Assembly (NCBI RefSeq): GCF_000002075.1
Contig: NW_004797308.1
Coordinates: 2,057,832-2,121,082 of the forward strand
DNA: 63,251 bases
Origin: Aplysia californica
Taxonomy: Eukaryota; Mollusca; Gastropoda; Aplysiida; Aplysiidae
Reading direction: 5' to 3'
Made by a program: the position numbers and the translations under genes. The notes beneath the pieces were generated by a model. The model was not told the origin of the DNA, searched no databases, and saw nothing but the letters and a program-made list of their open reading frames with translations. Shown piece by piece: positions 50,518 to 63,221 of this stretch; the first letter of the stretch is position 1, and every line of letters starts with the position of its first letter.

Positions 50518-52435
50518 GGTTTTGGCAATTGCCAAAATCCCACCACTTTGGGTTGCTTTAGTGCTAACACTAACAGGAAACTGCATGTGTACACGTAAAT
50601 CACTTTGCAGCTGGCTTTGTCAAACTCTACACAGACAGCCCAAGAAACTAAATATTACTGTACAGCTCCAGTCTCCCTCTTTCTAAACTATATAACGAAG
50701 TGCAACAGCTAGTCTCAATAGACAGACATAAAAAAGAAAAATCTTGCATTTTCGTTTCAGTAATGAAGCCACACATGTTTAGGAATCTAGATAATAAAAT
50801 TTATCATAGCTCTTTTTAATTGTTTATAATTTTCCTGATAAGAAATCACTTTCTTCAGCCAGCAAGAAATTACATTGCAATATTACATGCTTTTCGCCCT
50901 GAGATGTTTGAGGCTTCCTGACCCACACTGACAGGCACAAAAACAGAGAGTGATATTGGTGAACACAAAATTCTAGTAACAATGTAAGTGAAGTAAGGCA
51001 GGCGGAGAAACACTCCAGTAGCAGACCTTGTACAGAGGAATAAACAGCAGATTCAGAGTGAAAAACGACGGCAACATCACCAGCATATATTCCCAGCACA
51101 GAGTAGTAAGTAGCAAAAAGTACAAAATTAAGAATCAGCGACAAACCAAGCATTTATACTGTACCTGGTTATAACAGAAAATTGACACAAATACATATAC
51201 TTGAAGTATATCAATCACAATGTTAGCTTAACTTAAGGCTGGAGTCTCTGACTTTGGGTTTCAGAGGGGACATTGGATGCGACCATTCAAAGTGTTAAAA
51301 AGGCTTCTGCAACATGACATTACACCAAAACTCCAAGAGAGTTACATCAAGGGTTTAATGACAAAAGTGGTTATCTTCAGAATTCAAACTCACTTTTTTT
51401 CTCTCTAGATCGCTAGTGCAGGAGGTTTCATTTGGTTTCTCAAAACTTGCTGTAAATAATGAGTTTTCATATAAACTGCTTTGACTCAGTTTTTTCTTGA
51501 AAAGCCTACATGATTGTGATTCATACAATCAGACTTTTCAAAATTGTTCCTGTGTTTGGGCATATCGCAATCATCAGTTTTCAGCAAGACTTTCATTTCA
51601 AATGAGGCAACATCATGCAATATGCCCAATAGTTCTACTTCAGCACAGTCACATTGAGAATACGCCCCAAAAACCAAAACCAAGCATGGCATATAGCGTA
51701 TCTGACACTTCAGAAAAGCAACATAACAGCAATGAACAATCTTGAGTAAAAAAATGACTCAACTCACATAAATAGATTGTAGCAAACTAAAAACTGGAAT
51801 AGATGTGCGTAACTATTTCTTCCCCATCTTAAGCTGTCAAATTTATTCTCATATTCACATCTGGTGAAGAACACAGCCCACTTACACCCACTGACATCCT
51901 GAACACCCTTTGGGATGCAGCCACTGAGGGCGTGCAAATCTTTGTCCAGAAGGACAATATCGGAAGGCAGGAATTTAGGGAGTATGGAAATGAATCTTTT
52001 TTTCCCCAGCAGAACCCAACAGAGCCCCTCTAAATAAAAAAAGAGGTCAAGGACTTTGAGGGTCTCAACATTCTTGGCCAATTTGCTGAAATTTCTGCCT
52101 TCTGCCTGAGGGGGGGAGGGGGGGGGGTTCTGATGTTTGGTAAGAGTTTTACCACTTCAGCAGCAACATAACTTCAAATGAGCACAGTATCTACTATGTT
52201 GGAGGGCTCCTTCATTTAGAAAATTAAACCTTGATTTGAATCCATTTCTGTTGATACATTTTTTTTCTTATCTTCTCCCATTGAGGCATGTTTTATATGT
52301 AAATCTCACCTCCTATATCTTCCGATAGCCCCTAATAATAAAATGTAGCTGTTATGTTAAGCTGCTAATACCTTTCAAAATATTAGGGAGTAAAGCAGGT
52401 CTAGGGGTTTAACATCTTTACCAACTCTATTAGGT

Positions 52436-52620
52436 TATCTAAGAGCCGAAACTTCCAAATTTTAACATCTGTCCTCCGTCCTCTGACAGGACCAAGCCAA
52501 ATGGGTTGAGAACCTTGACAACTCCACAAAAACAACCCAAGTTCAAGAAAGCCCAGTCTGGGATTCGAACCAGGGCCATCTGCTCCATGGTCCGGCATGC
52601 TACCAACTGACTAACGAAGC
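52436..52620 (-). repeat. tRNA-derived SINE
   Basis: On the - strand: GTTAGTCAGTTGGTAGCATG (A-box region) and GGTTCGAATCCCAGACTGGG (B box and junction), then a body with TGTCAGAGGACGGAGGACAG. The same junction occurs at 4909-4930 on the + strand. Confidence 0.7.
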
Positions 52621-53703
52621 ACCTAAATTCAGAAAGGACTAAAGCAACACTACATCGTATCATTCTCCTAGAAGAAAAATGTACACGCCACAGATAAACG
52701 TGTTGGTATGAGATTTATTGTGAAATAAATGATTTCCATCAACCCTCTACTGCGTTTTTAAAGTATGGCTGAGAGTTTCAGAATTCTCCCATCTTGCTGT
52801 GCTCTGACTTATCAAAGTAACCAACTCTCCACTTATTTCTCCTTATTTGTCCACAAAAAATTAAAAGGGTTTGAAATATATGGCCTTAAAAGACAAGATT
52901 CTGTTATGTTTTTTGGTTTTATTTCGTTTTTTAAAAGGGGGGGGGGGGTTCACAGCATCAGTAGTGATTTCAAATACCATACCATCAAAATTACAAAGTT
53001 GTTGACACACACACAGAGACGTTTACACACGCGCGCTAATCACTATAGCCACAACCATAGATGTTACAGACATATTCAGAAAGAGGGGGATAGATACTGC
53101 AAAGTCATATGATAAAGCCAGCTTTTGAAAAGCAAATTTGAATAAATTCATGAAAAATGACACACCACAGTTTCGATGCTTCAAGGCACTTGAAGAAGCA
53201 AACAATCTTAAATGTCAACAACAGGGCTATCATCATATTTTGTGGGCAGGACTGTAATAACCAGTATCATAAACAATAATCAATAATAACAACAGATCAA
53301 ACAGTGACAATCTTGAACATCACAAAAGTCAGTCAAAGTTTTATTTTATGGACAAAGCAAAGACCACAATGAAAAAAAGACCGAAGTAAGAAACTCAAAA
53401 TTCTTGAATTACTGTCATTAGCACGTCTACTGCTTTCATAGATTACTCTAAAAACTGGGCAAAACGAACAACTGGTTCAATCTAGAATTAAAGACCCCAT
53501 TTAAAAAAAACAGAACAACAGGAAAATGACCCAAAGCAGAGTGAGTTTTGAACTGAAAATTCAATTTTCTGTAAGCCTCAAAATATTACTATGATTATTT
53601 TTCCATTGTGTTCTTCAGATGAAGGCGTGAGATTATGCAGTAATGTTAGTCTTAAACCATGGGAATTATGACAGAGAATGAACATGTTTTTTTTAAATGA
53701 CTA

Positions 53704-53845
53704 CACACACCCATACACATACACACACACACACTCGTTCATCATCGCATTCACACATGCACACATTCAGTCATGCACACAAGTATGTACGCACACACGC
53801 TCACACATATACACATATACACACACACACGCGCGCGCGCGCACA
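53704..53845. repeat. CA-rich tract ending in alternating CACGCGCGCG
   Basis: Interrupted (CA)n changing to (CG)n around 53828-53842; alternating purine-pyrimidine sequence of Z-DNA-forming type. Confidence 0.9.
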
Positions 53846-56800
53846 AACATATTATATTCACTTGATTTCTCTTGCCAGCAAGAGTAAAGAGTAGCCCTTC
53901 GCCAAAACATTCACAACATGGGCCATCATAAATGGTTATGTTATTTAACATAGTTTTGAGGGAAAACTGTAATAACAATTTCTTAAATTCCTGTCTTCTC
54001 CTGAAAAAGGGCATATCCATTCTTTCTTAACTACTTGAACATTAGATTTATGATGTGGTAGGATGGTCATTCTAGTGATAAATACCATTTTGAATTTTGG
54101 CTAACTCTTTGATGCATGTCTGACTGATGCCCTTATCATAGCAGGTTGAAAAAACTCACCAAATCACATTGGGGGAAAACTACTCACATTTGGGAACAAA
54201 TGGCTCCCTAAATATCCTCAAACTTTGCATACCTAACAGAAAAAGTTCTAAATAATTTAATAAATCAAGATGGAATAAGGTTATTGAGCAACAATTATTT
54301 ACATCCCCAATTTTCAAAAGTACCAGTACAAGTCTTATTGCACAATCAAACCAGCATGGAGGAAAAACAATCAGTCTTTAACCCTTCCAATCCTGGCTCT
54401 CTCAGCTTCACAGAACCTCTGCACCTGAGCTTCCCCACAGATTGCTGCAAGATTTTGCACCACCCACACTGATAATGTAGGTATTTCTTCACCCCTATTG
54501 ACACATTAGATCATTTAGGAGGTGGGCTTCAACTTTGCCCATTATTGTTCATTGAATGAAGGGGGGAAAAAAGCATTTTCCAGACAAGACTGACATTGCT
54601 CAGGACTTTATAATAAGTGTAGCAGCACATAAACAAAAAATAAAAAATAATTTTCACTAATCATTACACATACTTTTACCGACAGGCAATAAAACATCTT
54701 CACATACAAACAATGATTTGTATCATAACAAAAATTGACATATATGATTCTTTAAAAAGTAATGTAAGAGTCAACAACAAAATGTATGTAACACGTCTCC
54801 AGCGTATATTTTGGTCTTTACGTCAGCATTTTGGCTAGGCAAAAAGTCTTGCACCTGGTGTCAAGGTGAGAAGCCACAGCCTATACCTGAGTAACCACCA
54901 GACACAGTTGATTAATTCAATGAGGACGCACAGTTTTAGGGCACTTGGAAAAAACAGAGGCATGGCTTCCTTCTTCATACTTAGTTTTAAATTCTTTTCT
55001 TATTACCTGAAACTTTAAAAGGCAGGCACCAACCTGCATACTATGAAATAAGCAAATTCATGTTTCTTACGAGCATAAGATAGTTTGAAATGTGCAGCAA
55101 ACAATGCCTTTGGTCAACTGCCGATCATATGTACAAGTGCGCTAGGTCCTTCTCAAACAGTTAACACACAGCATATTGACGAACGAAGTCATTGCAGCCT
55201 AGTGCTTTATGTTGCGGGTGACAGTATAATAATTAATACAATGCTCAGGGGAAGAGGTTACACATTAAAAAATGGAAAATTTAATTTAGGCACGGTAATC
55301 TATAACTGTGTATATATTATATTATGTCAAAACATATTTACTTTTCTTTTATAAGCAAAGCAGATACAGAAAAATTCAGGCCCCATAATCACAGAAAGAG
55401 AACTAAATTAGTAAAAAAGTACAAGTAAATTTGAACTTGTGAATGATTAACCCTGACTTGATTTCTCCTCTCTCACAGCGGTGGGTCAATCAGCATACAT
55501 ATATAGAACAATGCCGCACTGATTCATATATTCACAGGTGCTGGATGTTAAACACACATTTGCAGCAAAGATTATTATCTTGCAAACACACTTATTTCAA
55601 ATTTTTTTAAAAGGAGTAATTGATTTTCACAGACGTTGCTCTTGTCACCTTCAGAATACATATGTTATTACAAAAAGCTACAGGAAAAAATCATAATAAA
55701 GGGCTTTGTGTTATAATTGGTTATCTCCAATATTTGAAATTCCATTTTTTTCCCTTCAGATCCCTAGCGTGATCTTTAATCTTTGCTGCATTAAAATATT
55801 TTGTTGCAAAATGTGCTAATAACAATTATTCTATATTGCTCCGTTTCAGTTTTTCTTTTTTCCAGCATACAGATCAAGAACCGAATCATCAGCTTCTTCT
55901 ATGTCTTTCATTATTTATAGAATGCATTTCTCATATGGCCCTTCAAGAGCAGATTTAAAAAATGTTCATCTTCAACTCAATACATTCCCCAAAATGTATG
56001 CATATGAGAAATACAACTTCATTCCAGCAGCTAGGTGAGATCTGCTGCCAATATTTGAGCAGAGGGAACATATCACATCGGTAAGTAGTTCTTGCTTCTT
56101 TAACCCTTTCTTGTTTAGCCTGGCTGCAACAAGCCAGAAAAAAGTGCTCCAGTCCAACCCGTCCAAAAAAAGCCAGGCGACACTCTCTCTCCAACGGGAT
56201 TCCCTCAATGGTAAGCTTCACTTTGATGATAAAGATAAATTACAGACAATTGGCTATAATTTCTTCTTTTCAATTTAGCAAAAAAACCCGTCAGAACCAG
56301 TATCAGAAGTCAGCCTGGTTCTTTAGGAAATTGCTACGTACACTGGTAGTTGAGCGACTGGGCGGCCACTTTTAGCAAAGAACGCAAACAGAAAAGGGTT
56401 AATGTGTGTAAAAAAAGTCTTAGCTTTACATACATTCAAGTACACTAATTCTTTTCTGAGATAACAGATATTATTTTGAAAGAAAGGCAGCCCTATCTTT
56501 TAAAAAAAATAATAAAAAATTCTTAAACCCTTTTTGGGTTGCAAACAGTCTATAACAAATTACCTAAACTTATTTTTCAACAAAATTTCTCCTTACATCA
56601 CAACACATTGACCCTGTATACACAGCAATGTGGTCAATCATAGCACACGGGATTGTGAGTTCATATGTGAGGCATCGTGGTGAAATCAGGTGGTCGTCAA
56701 AATAATTAAATCAAAGAAACCGGCATATTTCCGCTGGTTTCGCAACGTTTGTCAAAATTTTGCTTTTTGGCTCGACACCTTTTATATCCATTTAAAAGCA

Positions 56801-58047
56801 CATTTTTGTATGCAGTTTACTGAAAAACATTGATTAATGGCACAAAAAATATAAATTTTCAGTTTTCAAAGACTCTGAGTCATTGTAAATAGTAAATCAC
56901 CAAATTTTGACAATCATTTTCTCGCTAATTTTGCCTCAGAAACTAGGCTGTGCCCACCCCTTGTAATTGCAAATATCTCAACTCCTATTCAAGATAGATT
57001 GGTATATTTTTTTCTCCCCGAAAGCAAGACAAAAGAACAAGCTTTAAGATTATACCAATAACTCCATATGCCTAAAAATTGACAAACGCCTGATTCCACC
57101 AGATCGTGACACACATTAATCTTTAATCTTCCATTTCGAATTTTTACCACAGACAGACTTAATAAATTTGGTTGTGACCATCAGTAAAATTTGGGATTCC
57201 TTTCAACAACTGGCTTCCTCCTCCAGAGCACAAATTAAGGGCCTCTGGTAAAGACGAAAGAGACCAGTCATTGTATCTCCAACTGGATGGCGAGAACAAA
57301 TTAAGTCCTTATCACCCTCCAAAGTAGACGAGCCAGTAACATGAAATGCAAAGCAGATGAGCCAGCAAAAAGTAATCAAACTGACAAAAATGCTCTCTAT
57401 ACAAAAATGTATGGGTAAGTGTATCACAAAAGTACGGAAATGTTTGATGGATGCATTATTCTCAGGACTCTCAAAGGAACTATAAAAATCTGCAGGTTGG
57501 AATGTGAAGGTCAAGACAAGGGAAGATGTACCACCCCTGTCTGAGACAGGAAAGGAATCACAGAAAACATTTCTTCTACAATACGTACAAAATATTCCCG
57601 ACTTATCTTAGCCTCTTTCGTGACTTGGTGAGGAAGAAATAAAAAGCAATTTCATCAGAAAGGGACAAAAAGTATAGTAATGAAAACAACTCTACAGCCA
57701 AGAATAGAACTCTACTCTCAACAGAGAGAATATGACCAAAAAAAACATCAGCAAATCTTCCCAAGCTAACAGTGTTTTACCCTCACCCATTTTCTGTCCA
57801 GTAAAAAGAAAACATTTATGGAACAATGAATTTTTCCCTACTTGAGATCAAGAAATGGATTTATAGGAACTGAAACGAAATCTAGAGCTCTAAAACACAA
57901 AATCTCGACATGATTTAAAAAATAATGTTAAAACATGAATCTCAATGCGTTCTTGGCAAAATTTGGGTAAAAAAATATATGCTTTACAGACATACAATGC
58001 AGAAAAGAGGAATCATTGTGTAGATGTATTGATGGAATCTCCCCTTC

Positions 58048-58203
58048 TCAATAGCGTCGAGGTTGGGAGATGCGATCAAAATGTTGTCCTTTCTGCTGAG
58101 GATGTCCTGAGTGTTGGTAACCTTGATTGACATGTCCCTGTCCATAGCCAGGCCCGCCCCTCCTCTCCTGCATGGGAACGTCCACTGAATAAACTCCGCC
58201 TCT
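58048..58203 (-). CDS. Probable terminal exon of an unidentified protein (Gly/Gln-rich C-terminus)
   Basis: Acceptor TTGCATTCACAG at 58204. The phase 0 frame reads RGGVYSVDVPMQERRGGPGY, then GQGHVNQGYQHSGHPQQKGQ and ends ISQPRRY with TGA at 58048. The low-complexity, basic, Gln/Gly/His-rich character is typical of scaffold or RNA-binding protein tails. The YSVDVPMQ segment faintly recalls a SVEVQMQ motif near the PARD3 C-terminus, but that is a guess. I do not assign a function. Confidence 0.45.
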   Translation of the reverse strand, partial: RGGVYSVDVPMQERRGGPGYGQGHVNQGYQHSGHPQQKGQHFDRISQPRRY

Positions 58204-58309
58204 CTGTGAATGCAAGAAACAGACAACAATACAGTCAGTGACAGCATAAAACAGAGCAAGTGCACTTCTTAATAGAAACCTGTTAGGGTCAATGATTGGA
58301 AAGGTACAG

Positions 58310-58490
58310 AGTAGTGCTCAATTCAAAATAAAGAGACGCCTGTTTGTTTGAGTAAAGAGAAGCACATCCACACAATAAAGGTCATTTAGAGCTGGGAAAA
58401 AAAGACAGACAGACAGACAGAAACAAAAGAGAGGAAAAGTAAAGAGGTAGGACCTACCAGTCGCACCCTCCAACCACCCGCATAATAAAG
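58310..58490 (-). repeat. Repeat family E
   Basis: On the - strand: GCGGGTGGTTGGAGGGTGCG, then (TGTC)n and CAGCTCTAAATGACCTTTAT with TGCTTCTCTTTACTC. A related copy lies at 59860-59990. Confidence 0.5.
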
Positions 58491-58912
58491 AAGACGCACA
58501 TTGGCGTACAAAATGGTAACTTCAATGGTAGAGCTGGGTAAAGAGCAAAAAAACAGACAGGCGTAACACACAAAAGGAAAGCATAACAGATATTTTACAC
58601 AGACAGGATACAAGATAGACATTATACATGGAGAGGAAGCTGGATGACATACATGAACATGAAACAAGATGAATGGACATTGTGCATGGACACAAAACAA
58701 GACAGACAGACCAGAAACTAGAAAAACAAACATTATACATGTACACGAAAAAGACAGACAGTTAAAATACACAGGCAAGAAGGACGCATGACCTTCATGC
58801 AGTCCCACTAAAAACTGTCTGTTTATCAAGGACCACATTTGAAACAAACTCTCTGATTGTCATGCATGACAACATGACACTGTAACCACTTCGTAAATAA
58901 AAGGCACACTTT

Positions 58913-59160
58913 TATCGAACTTAGACACATTATGTTATTTTTGGTAGAAAAAGAATGTCAAATTATTATTGTTGTTAAGAAAAAGAATTTGTCACTCTAT
59001 TATCGTACTTAGAGACATTAAGTTACTTTTGGTATAAAAAGAATGTCAAATTATTATAGTTGTTAAGAAAAAGGATTTGTCACTCAATTATCGTACTTAA
59101 AGATGTTGTGTTACTGTTGTTATAAAAATGACATCAAAGTATTATTCTTGTGTGAAGGAC
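58913..59160. repeat. 88-bp tandem repeat, 2.8 copies
   Basis: Units start TATCGAACTTAG (58913), TATCGTACTTAG (59001) and TATCGTACTTAA (59089), with exact 88-bp spacing. The third is truncated and more diverged. Confidence 0.92.
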
Positions 59161-59530
59161 TTCACGTTGTCAAATAAAGGACTAGGTACACATGTTATTG
59201 CATGTACCCGATTACTTACTTATCCAGATTTTTCTGAATTTATTCTTCTGACAACATTTTCAATTTATTTCAAAAGCGCTGAAAAGTAAAAAAAAATTAG
59301 CAGACTTGAAAGTAACATTATTTCTTCACGTACATCTCAGTAATAAAAGCCACAACCATGAATAAATAAGAAAGCAATGCAAGATGGCAGCAGATTTCAA
59401 CACACAGGGCATTTAAGATGTGCACTATGCAAGGAAAATAAAGCACGGGAATGCATAAAAGCAGGATCTGGTACACTATTTTGAATTTACTAACAATAAT
59501 TTGTTGGTGTTTTAAAAACTGACTACACAT

Positions 59531-59534
<4 letters not shown>

Positions 59535-59599
<65 letters not shown>

Positions 59600-59612
59600 C
59601 CCCCCCCCCCTC
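59535..59612. repeat. (CT)n microsatellite followed by poly-C
   Basis: About 29 CT units, then TTTCTTC and C10. Confidence 0.97.
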
Positions 59613-60104
59613 AAATACATACGATACAAGATCTTTAAAATAACAGTGTGATATGAACTGTTAATGGATCCAGAATAATAAGATAAATATAGGCATGCAG
59701 AGAAATGTGGTGAAATGATAATGTTAAAAAACAACAACCCAACATTATACACCCAGGACATAATCAAATGCAAAATATAATAGTAAAAGGAAAATCACTG
59801 CATTTTCATAAACATGAAGTCACCCTCATGAGACCTTTCTTTCAGTTTTGAGTTGGAGAGAAAAGACATGTTGGAGAGAAAAACACACTGACACAATAAG
59901 GGCCATTTCGTGAAGGTTACAAAAAAAAAAGGAAGATCAATAGACAGAGACAACAGAATGGGGAAAACATACAAGTGACGCCCTCCAGAACTGTGTTAAA
60001 GCTGTCGCTTAATATTATTTCTCAGTTCACAAACTGTTTACAACATCTCCTTTTAACTCCAATCTTACACCGCACTACCTGCCCAATAAACGCATTCACC
60101 CTCC

Positions 60105-60318
60105 TCACCATCGTGTATGGTGTGGTGATTAGGCGATTCACTCTCACATGAAGGGAACCTGAGTTCGATTCCAGTGTGGGGAGCATTTTTACCGAGTAGA
60201 GCGGTCTTTCTGCTGATGTGTTCTATCCTTCCCGGAACGGATTGACCTTGGTGGGCAGGATCGAAGCCCGCCTCCTCAATATATAAACTGTGTCGATGAG
60301 GGCGTGAAACCATCTTGA
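60105..60318 (+). repeat. tRNA-derived SINE, family C (best preserved head)
   Basis: Head TGTATGGTGTGGTGATTAGG ... CTGAGTTCGATTCCAGTGTG has clear A and B boxes. The body GTCTTTCTGCTGATGTGTTC ... GCCCGCCTCCTC ends in TGTCGATGAGGGCGTGAAA. Confidence 0.8.
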
Positions 60319-60400
60319 TTAAAATAATATCAATGAAAAAAGAAAAACACAGTCCTCGGTAGTTCAACTTTCATCTCTGTGATAAAAATTGGAACCCCGG

Positions 60401-60586
60401 ACAGTTGGCTGGTGCTCTTGTGTAGTTTGCTCCTTCTTTCCTATCAAACATCAATGACCCTGATTCCTCCCCCCCCCCCCCTCCTGCATTTTGTGTATGT
60501 TACTCTCTTGTAACACCTCTAATCTTTGGCACTTACATGACCTTTTATTGTGTTGCAAGTGCCGTCAAACTCTTACTAAGGGGGCT
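60401..60586 (+). repeat. SINE-like repeat, family A
   Basis: Copy with a C13 tract in the body, directly followed by a tRNA-SINE. Confidence 0.75.
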
Positions 60587-60589
60587 CTC

Positions 60590-61086
60590 GTGGCCTAGAG
60601 GTTAAGGTGATCGCTTCTCATTCAAAGGTCCCGGGTTCGAATCCGGGTAGTGACCGAAAAAAGTTCTTTAAAATTGTCTCCTTTCACCTCCTTTCTTGCT
60701 CTCTAGCAATGTTCTGTCATCTGCCTTCGTCTCCACTTTCTGCCCCCACCCCTCACCTCCTTTGCCCCCTCCTCTAGGCCCCTGACTCTTTCTGCAGCCT
60801 TTCTACTGCTACTCCATGGCTCCTTCTTACTGCTGTCTTTCAGCCATACCCCTGATCTTCTGGCAGGAAAGATCTACACCTAGCCTTCTCGGACAATGGT
60901 GAAAAATCTCGGAGGTCCCGTGTGCAAGTTGCGCACGGTAAAGATCCATTGGTGGTTTAAAATCGATAAGAGTAGGCTTCGGCCGCCACCAGGGCAAAAT
61001 TCAAAATTTCCAACCAACTGAAAATGTGTAATGTGTTCCGCGCGCTCATATGACCTTATGCAGTTGTGAACGCCGTAAAACACGTA
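60590..61086 (+). repeat. Full tRNA-derived SINE with shared tail (about 500 bp)
   Basis: The head GGGGGCTCTCGTGGCCTAGA with GGTTAAGGTGATCGC and a perfect B box GGTTCGAATCC (60636-60646) looks like a tRNA. The acceptor ends do not pair and no plausible anticodon stem forms, so it is a pol III promoter head. A C/T-rich body and a GGTGAAAAATCTCGGAGGTC region follow. It ends in the same hairpin tail as families A and B (GCGCTCATATGACCTTATGC). Confidence 0.8.
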
Positions 61087-61129
61087 CAAAAAAAAACACC
61101 CCAAAAAACTCTTACTAAAACTTTTTTTT

Positions 61130-61330
61130 AAATAACTAAGATTCGAACCAAGGCTTACAACAACAGAGCAAAACCACCCTATGACATAGAAAATATTCCT
61201 ATCTTACTAAACAGGGTCGTCTCATCAAGATTCGAACCCAGGCTCACAACAGTGCAGAACCACTCTACGAAATAGAGAAAAAATCTACTTCACTTACTAC
61301 AGCAGGGTCGTGTCATCACACTTGTCCGGT
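61130..61330 (-). repeat. Two tandem tRNA-like fragments (about 90-bp unit)
   Basis: GATTCGAACCAAGGCTTACA and GATTCGAACCCAGGCTCACA are 90 bases apart, each followed by a diverged second half ending GGGTCGTSTCATCA. B box on the - strand. Confidence 0.7.
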
Positions 61331-61479
61331 GATTCTACAGACAACAAAGACTCACTCGCTGCCTCAGTGTTACTCTGGCGAGAACAAAGACATCATCCAC
61401 TGTCTGTAACTTTTTAACCTACATCCACCTTTGACTTCCTCTCATCCTATATATATATATGTAATCTATTGTAACTGTA

Positions 61480-62165
61480 GATGTTTCACGCCCTCATCGA
61501 CACAACTGAGACCACGTGGGGGGGGGGGGGGCGCTGTTTGGACCCTACCCATCAAGACTAACCCGGACTGAGAAGAGATACACCGCCTAAACAGAAGGAC
61601 GGAGATACTTGATAAAAAAAAAACAATGGAAAAACAAAACAACCAAACCAACAAACGAACAAAAACAACAACAACAAGAACCAACAAACTTTTTTTTTTA
61701 AAACGGAGATACACGAAAAATAATAATAACTCCCCACAAGGCTATGGATAAAAACATCTGCATTACTTTTTTTAAAAATAGTATGTATCGCCGGTGGACC
61801 CCCTCTCATTTTCTCAACACAATCCATGTATGTTATAGTCGAGCACAACAAAACAAGGTCAGCCTGTCCAGGAGGAGAACCAAGACAAAAATCAACACGA
61901 CAGTCTGGAGTTGCTTCAGGGGTTGTTTTGTAACTTGACTTTCAATTTTGACAGATTTTAACTTTAAGAAAAATTATTATGCCCTCATAGATACAATTTG
62001 GGTCATTCAGGGGGTGGGCTTCAACCAAGACTGAGCTGAGAGGGATACAACGTCCCAGCAAAAGGACCCAGATACTCGATAACAACTCATCCCAAACTAA
62101 AATCAAACTCGGTTCTTCAGTGTGCGGTGGCTCCGTGTCTGACCGCTCCACCACAGACGCCCATG
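61480..62165 (-). repeat. Two inverted family C SINE copies
   Basis: CGCCCTCATCGACACAACTG (61489) and GCCCTCATAGATACAATTTG (61981) are reverse complements of the family C 3' end. Each is followed by the reverse of the CTGGGACGTTGTATCCCTCT body. The second extends to the head near 62150. Confidence 0.7.
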
Positions 62166-62780
62166 ACACATTTTGACATTTTAGGAAGCACAGAATGAGC
62201 AACACAAGACAGAGTTATTTGATCAGTCGTATTTTACATTCTTTTTTTTTAATAAATTAAAAAAATCAACAAACCAAAACGTTCTAATTCAATGACTCGC
62301 CATCTGCTCAATCAAAAGCCCCAAACTAACAGTGCCAGGCATGTAGAGTGGAATATGTCGAGACAGAGACGTAATAGACGACTAAACTATCTTCGTGAAC
62401 AAGACTGTGTTTACTTTCAACTGTGCACGTTCAAAAGATCTACGCCGTCCTTTTAGAACCAAAATGTCTTTACACAAGTTAACATTTTAAAGCTCAACTC
62501 TGTCTTTACATCTTTAAATCAAAGTAGATATGAACACGAACAACCCCACACCCCCCCCCCCCCAACCAACAAGAGTGAGACAGGCTATCAGAAATGAGGC
62601 GATGATAATGAAGATGCCAGCCAAGGAGATAATACAATAAGGTCATTGGGGCCAGTTTGCTCTCTCCAAATCCTTTCATGCGTTCAGTGAGGGCAGGAAT
62701 TGTTCAGACGCATGCTCGTTCGTTAGAAGTAACAAACGTCCATGAACACATGGGTGTGCGCAAGATCTGATCACAGACGG
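62166..62780. other. Probable intron, nothing recognised
   Basis: AT-rich with a C14 run at 62549-62563. Confidence 0.5.
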
Positions 62781-62781
62781 T

Positions 62782-62786
<5 letters not shown>

Positions 62787-62838
<52 letters not shown>
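62787..62838. repeat. (GA)n microsatellite
   Basis: About 25 GA units. Confidence 0.98.
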
Positions 62839-62839
<1 letters not shown>

Positions 62840-63127
62840 CAAAGCAACAAATATGGCAAAGACACCACAGTGCAGCGAGAAACAAACTGACATGACATTA
62901 GAAGGTACAAATCTGTTGAGCAAACCGCAATCATTACTAAAACGAACGTGATAAAAACAGCTTAATTGAATTTAATAAAGCGAAAAAAGGGGAAATAAAA
63001 TCACCAAAAAGCAAGTGTGTGTGACACAGGGAGTGAGAACAAACAAGCAAACAAGAGGACACACTGAGAGACTCACACAAGGAGAACAAACAAATGCACA
63101 AAGACATGAACAGACAGAGAGACTCAC

Positions 63128-63182
63128 ACAGTGCCAGATCCTGCTCCAGCTTGTAGGCATGCTGCTCCTGTCTCTCTTTGCG
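63128..63182 (-). CDS. Probable internal exon of the unidentified - strand gene
   Basis: Acceptor GTGTCCTGACAG at 63183; donor GTGAGT (or GTGTGA two bases earlier). The likely frame reads RKERQEQHAYKLEQDLAL, a charged helical segment. The phase does not join directly to the exon at 58203, since a stop would form, so other exons must lie between or the frame is different. The donor segment TGTGTGAGTCTCTC is repeated at 63070-63083. Confidence 0.38.
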
Positions 63183-63221
63183 CTGTCAGGACACACATCA
63201 CGTCGTCGCCGGAGTGTGTGG

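Larger units (their letters stand above)
49731..58047 (-). other. Long AT-rich region, possible 3' UTR and downstream of an unidentified - strand gene
   Basis: No exon or mobile element was recognised in 8 kb, apart from microsatellites (50456-50515, 53704-53845), homopolymers, and a tRNA-SINE at 52436-52620. AATAAA on the - strand near 49815-49821 could end a very long 3' UTR of the gene with its stop at 58048. The open frames at 55955-56221 and 57203-57514 show no family similarity. Confidence 0.35.

Noticed and set aside
52555-52620. Possible tRNA gene on the - strand
   Set aside because: Same tRNA-like junction occurs at 4909; no proper acceptor stem, so SINE head.
55955-56221. 88-codon open frame on the - strand (MKLTIEGIPLERECRLAF...)
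   Set aside because: No recognisable family, splice signals or codon bias; AT-rich surroundings suggest UTR or chance.
57203-57514. 103-codon open frame on the - strand
   Set aside because: No similarity or supporting signals; ends in non-conserved sequence.
60590-60662. Possible tRNA gene
   Set aside because: A and B boxes are good, but acceptor arms do not pair and a SINE body with the shared tail follows.
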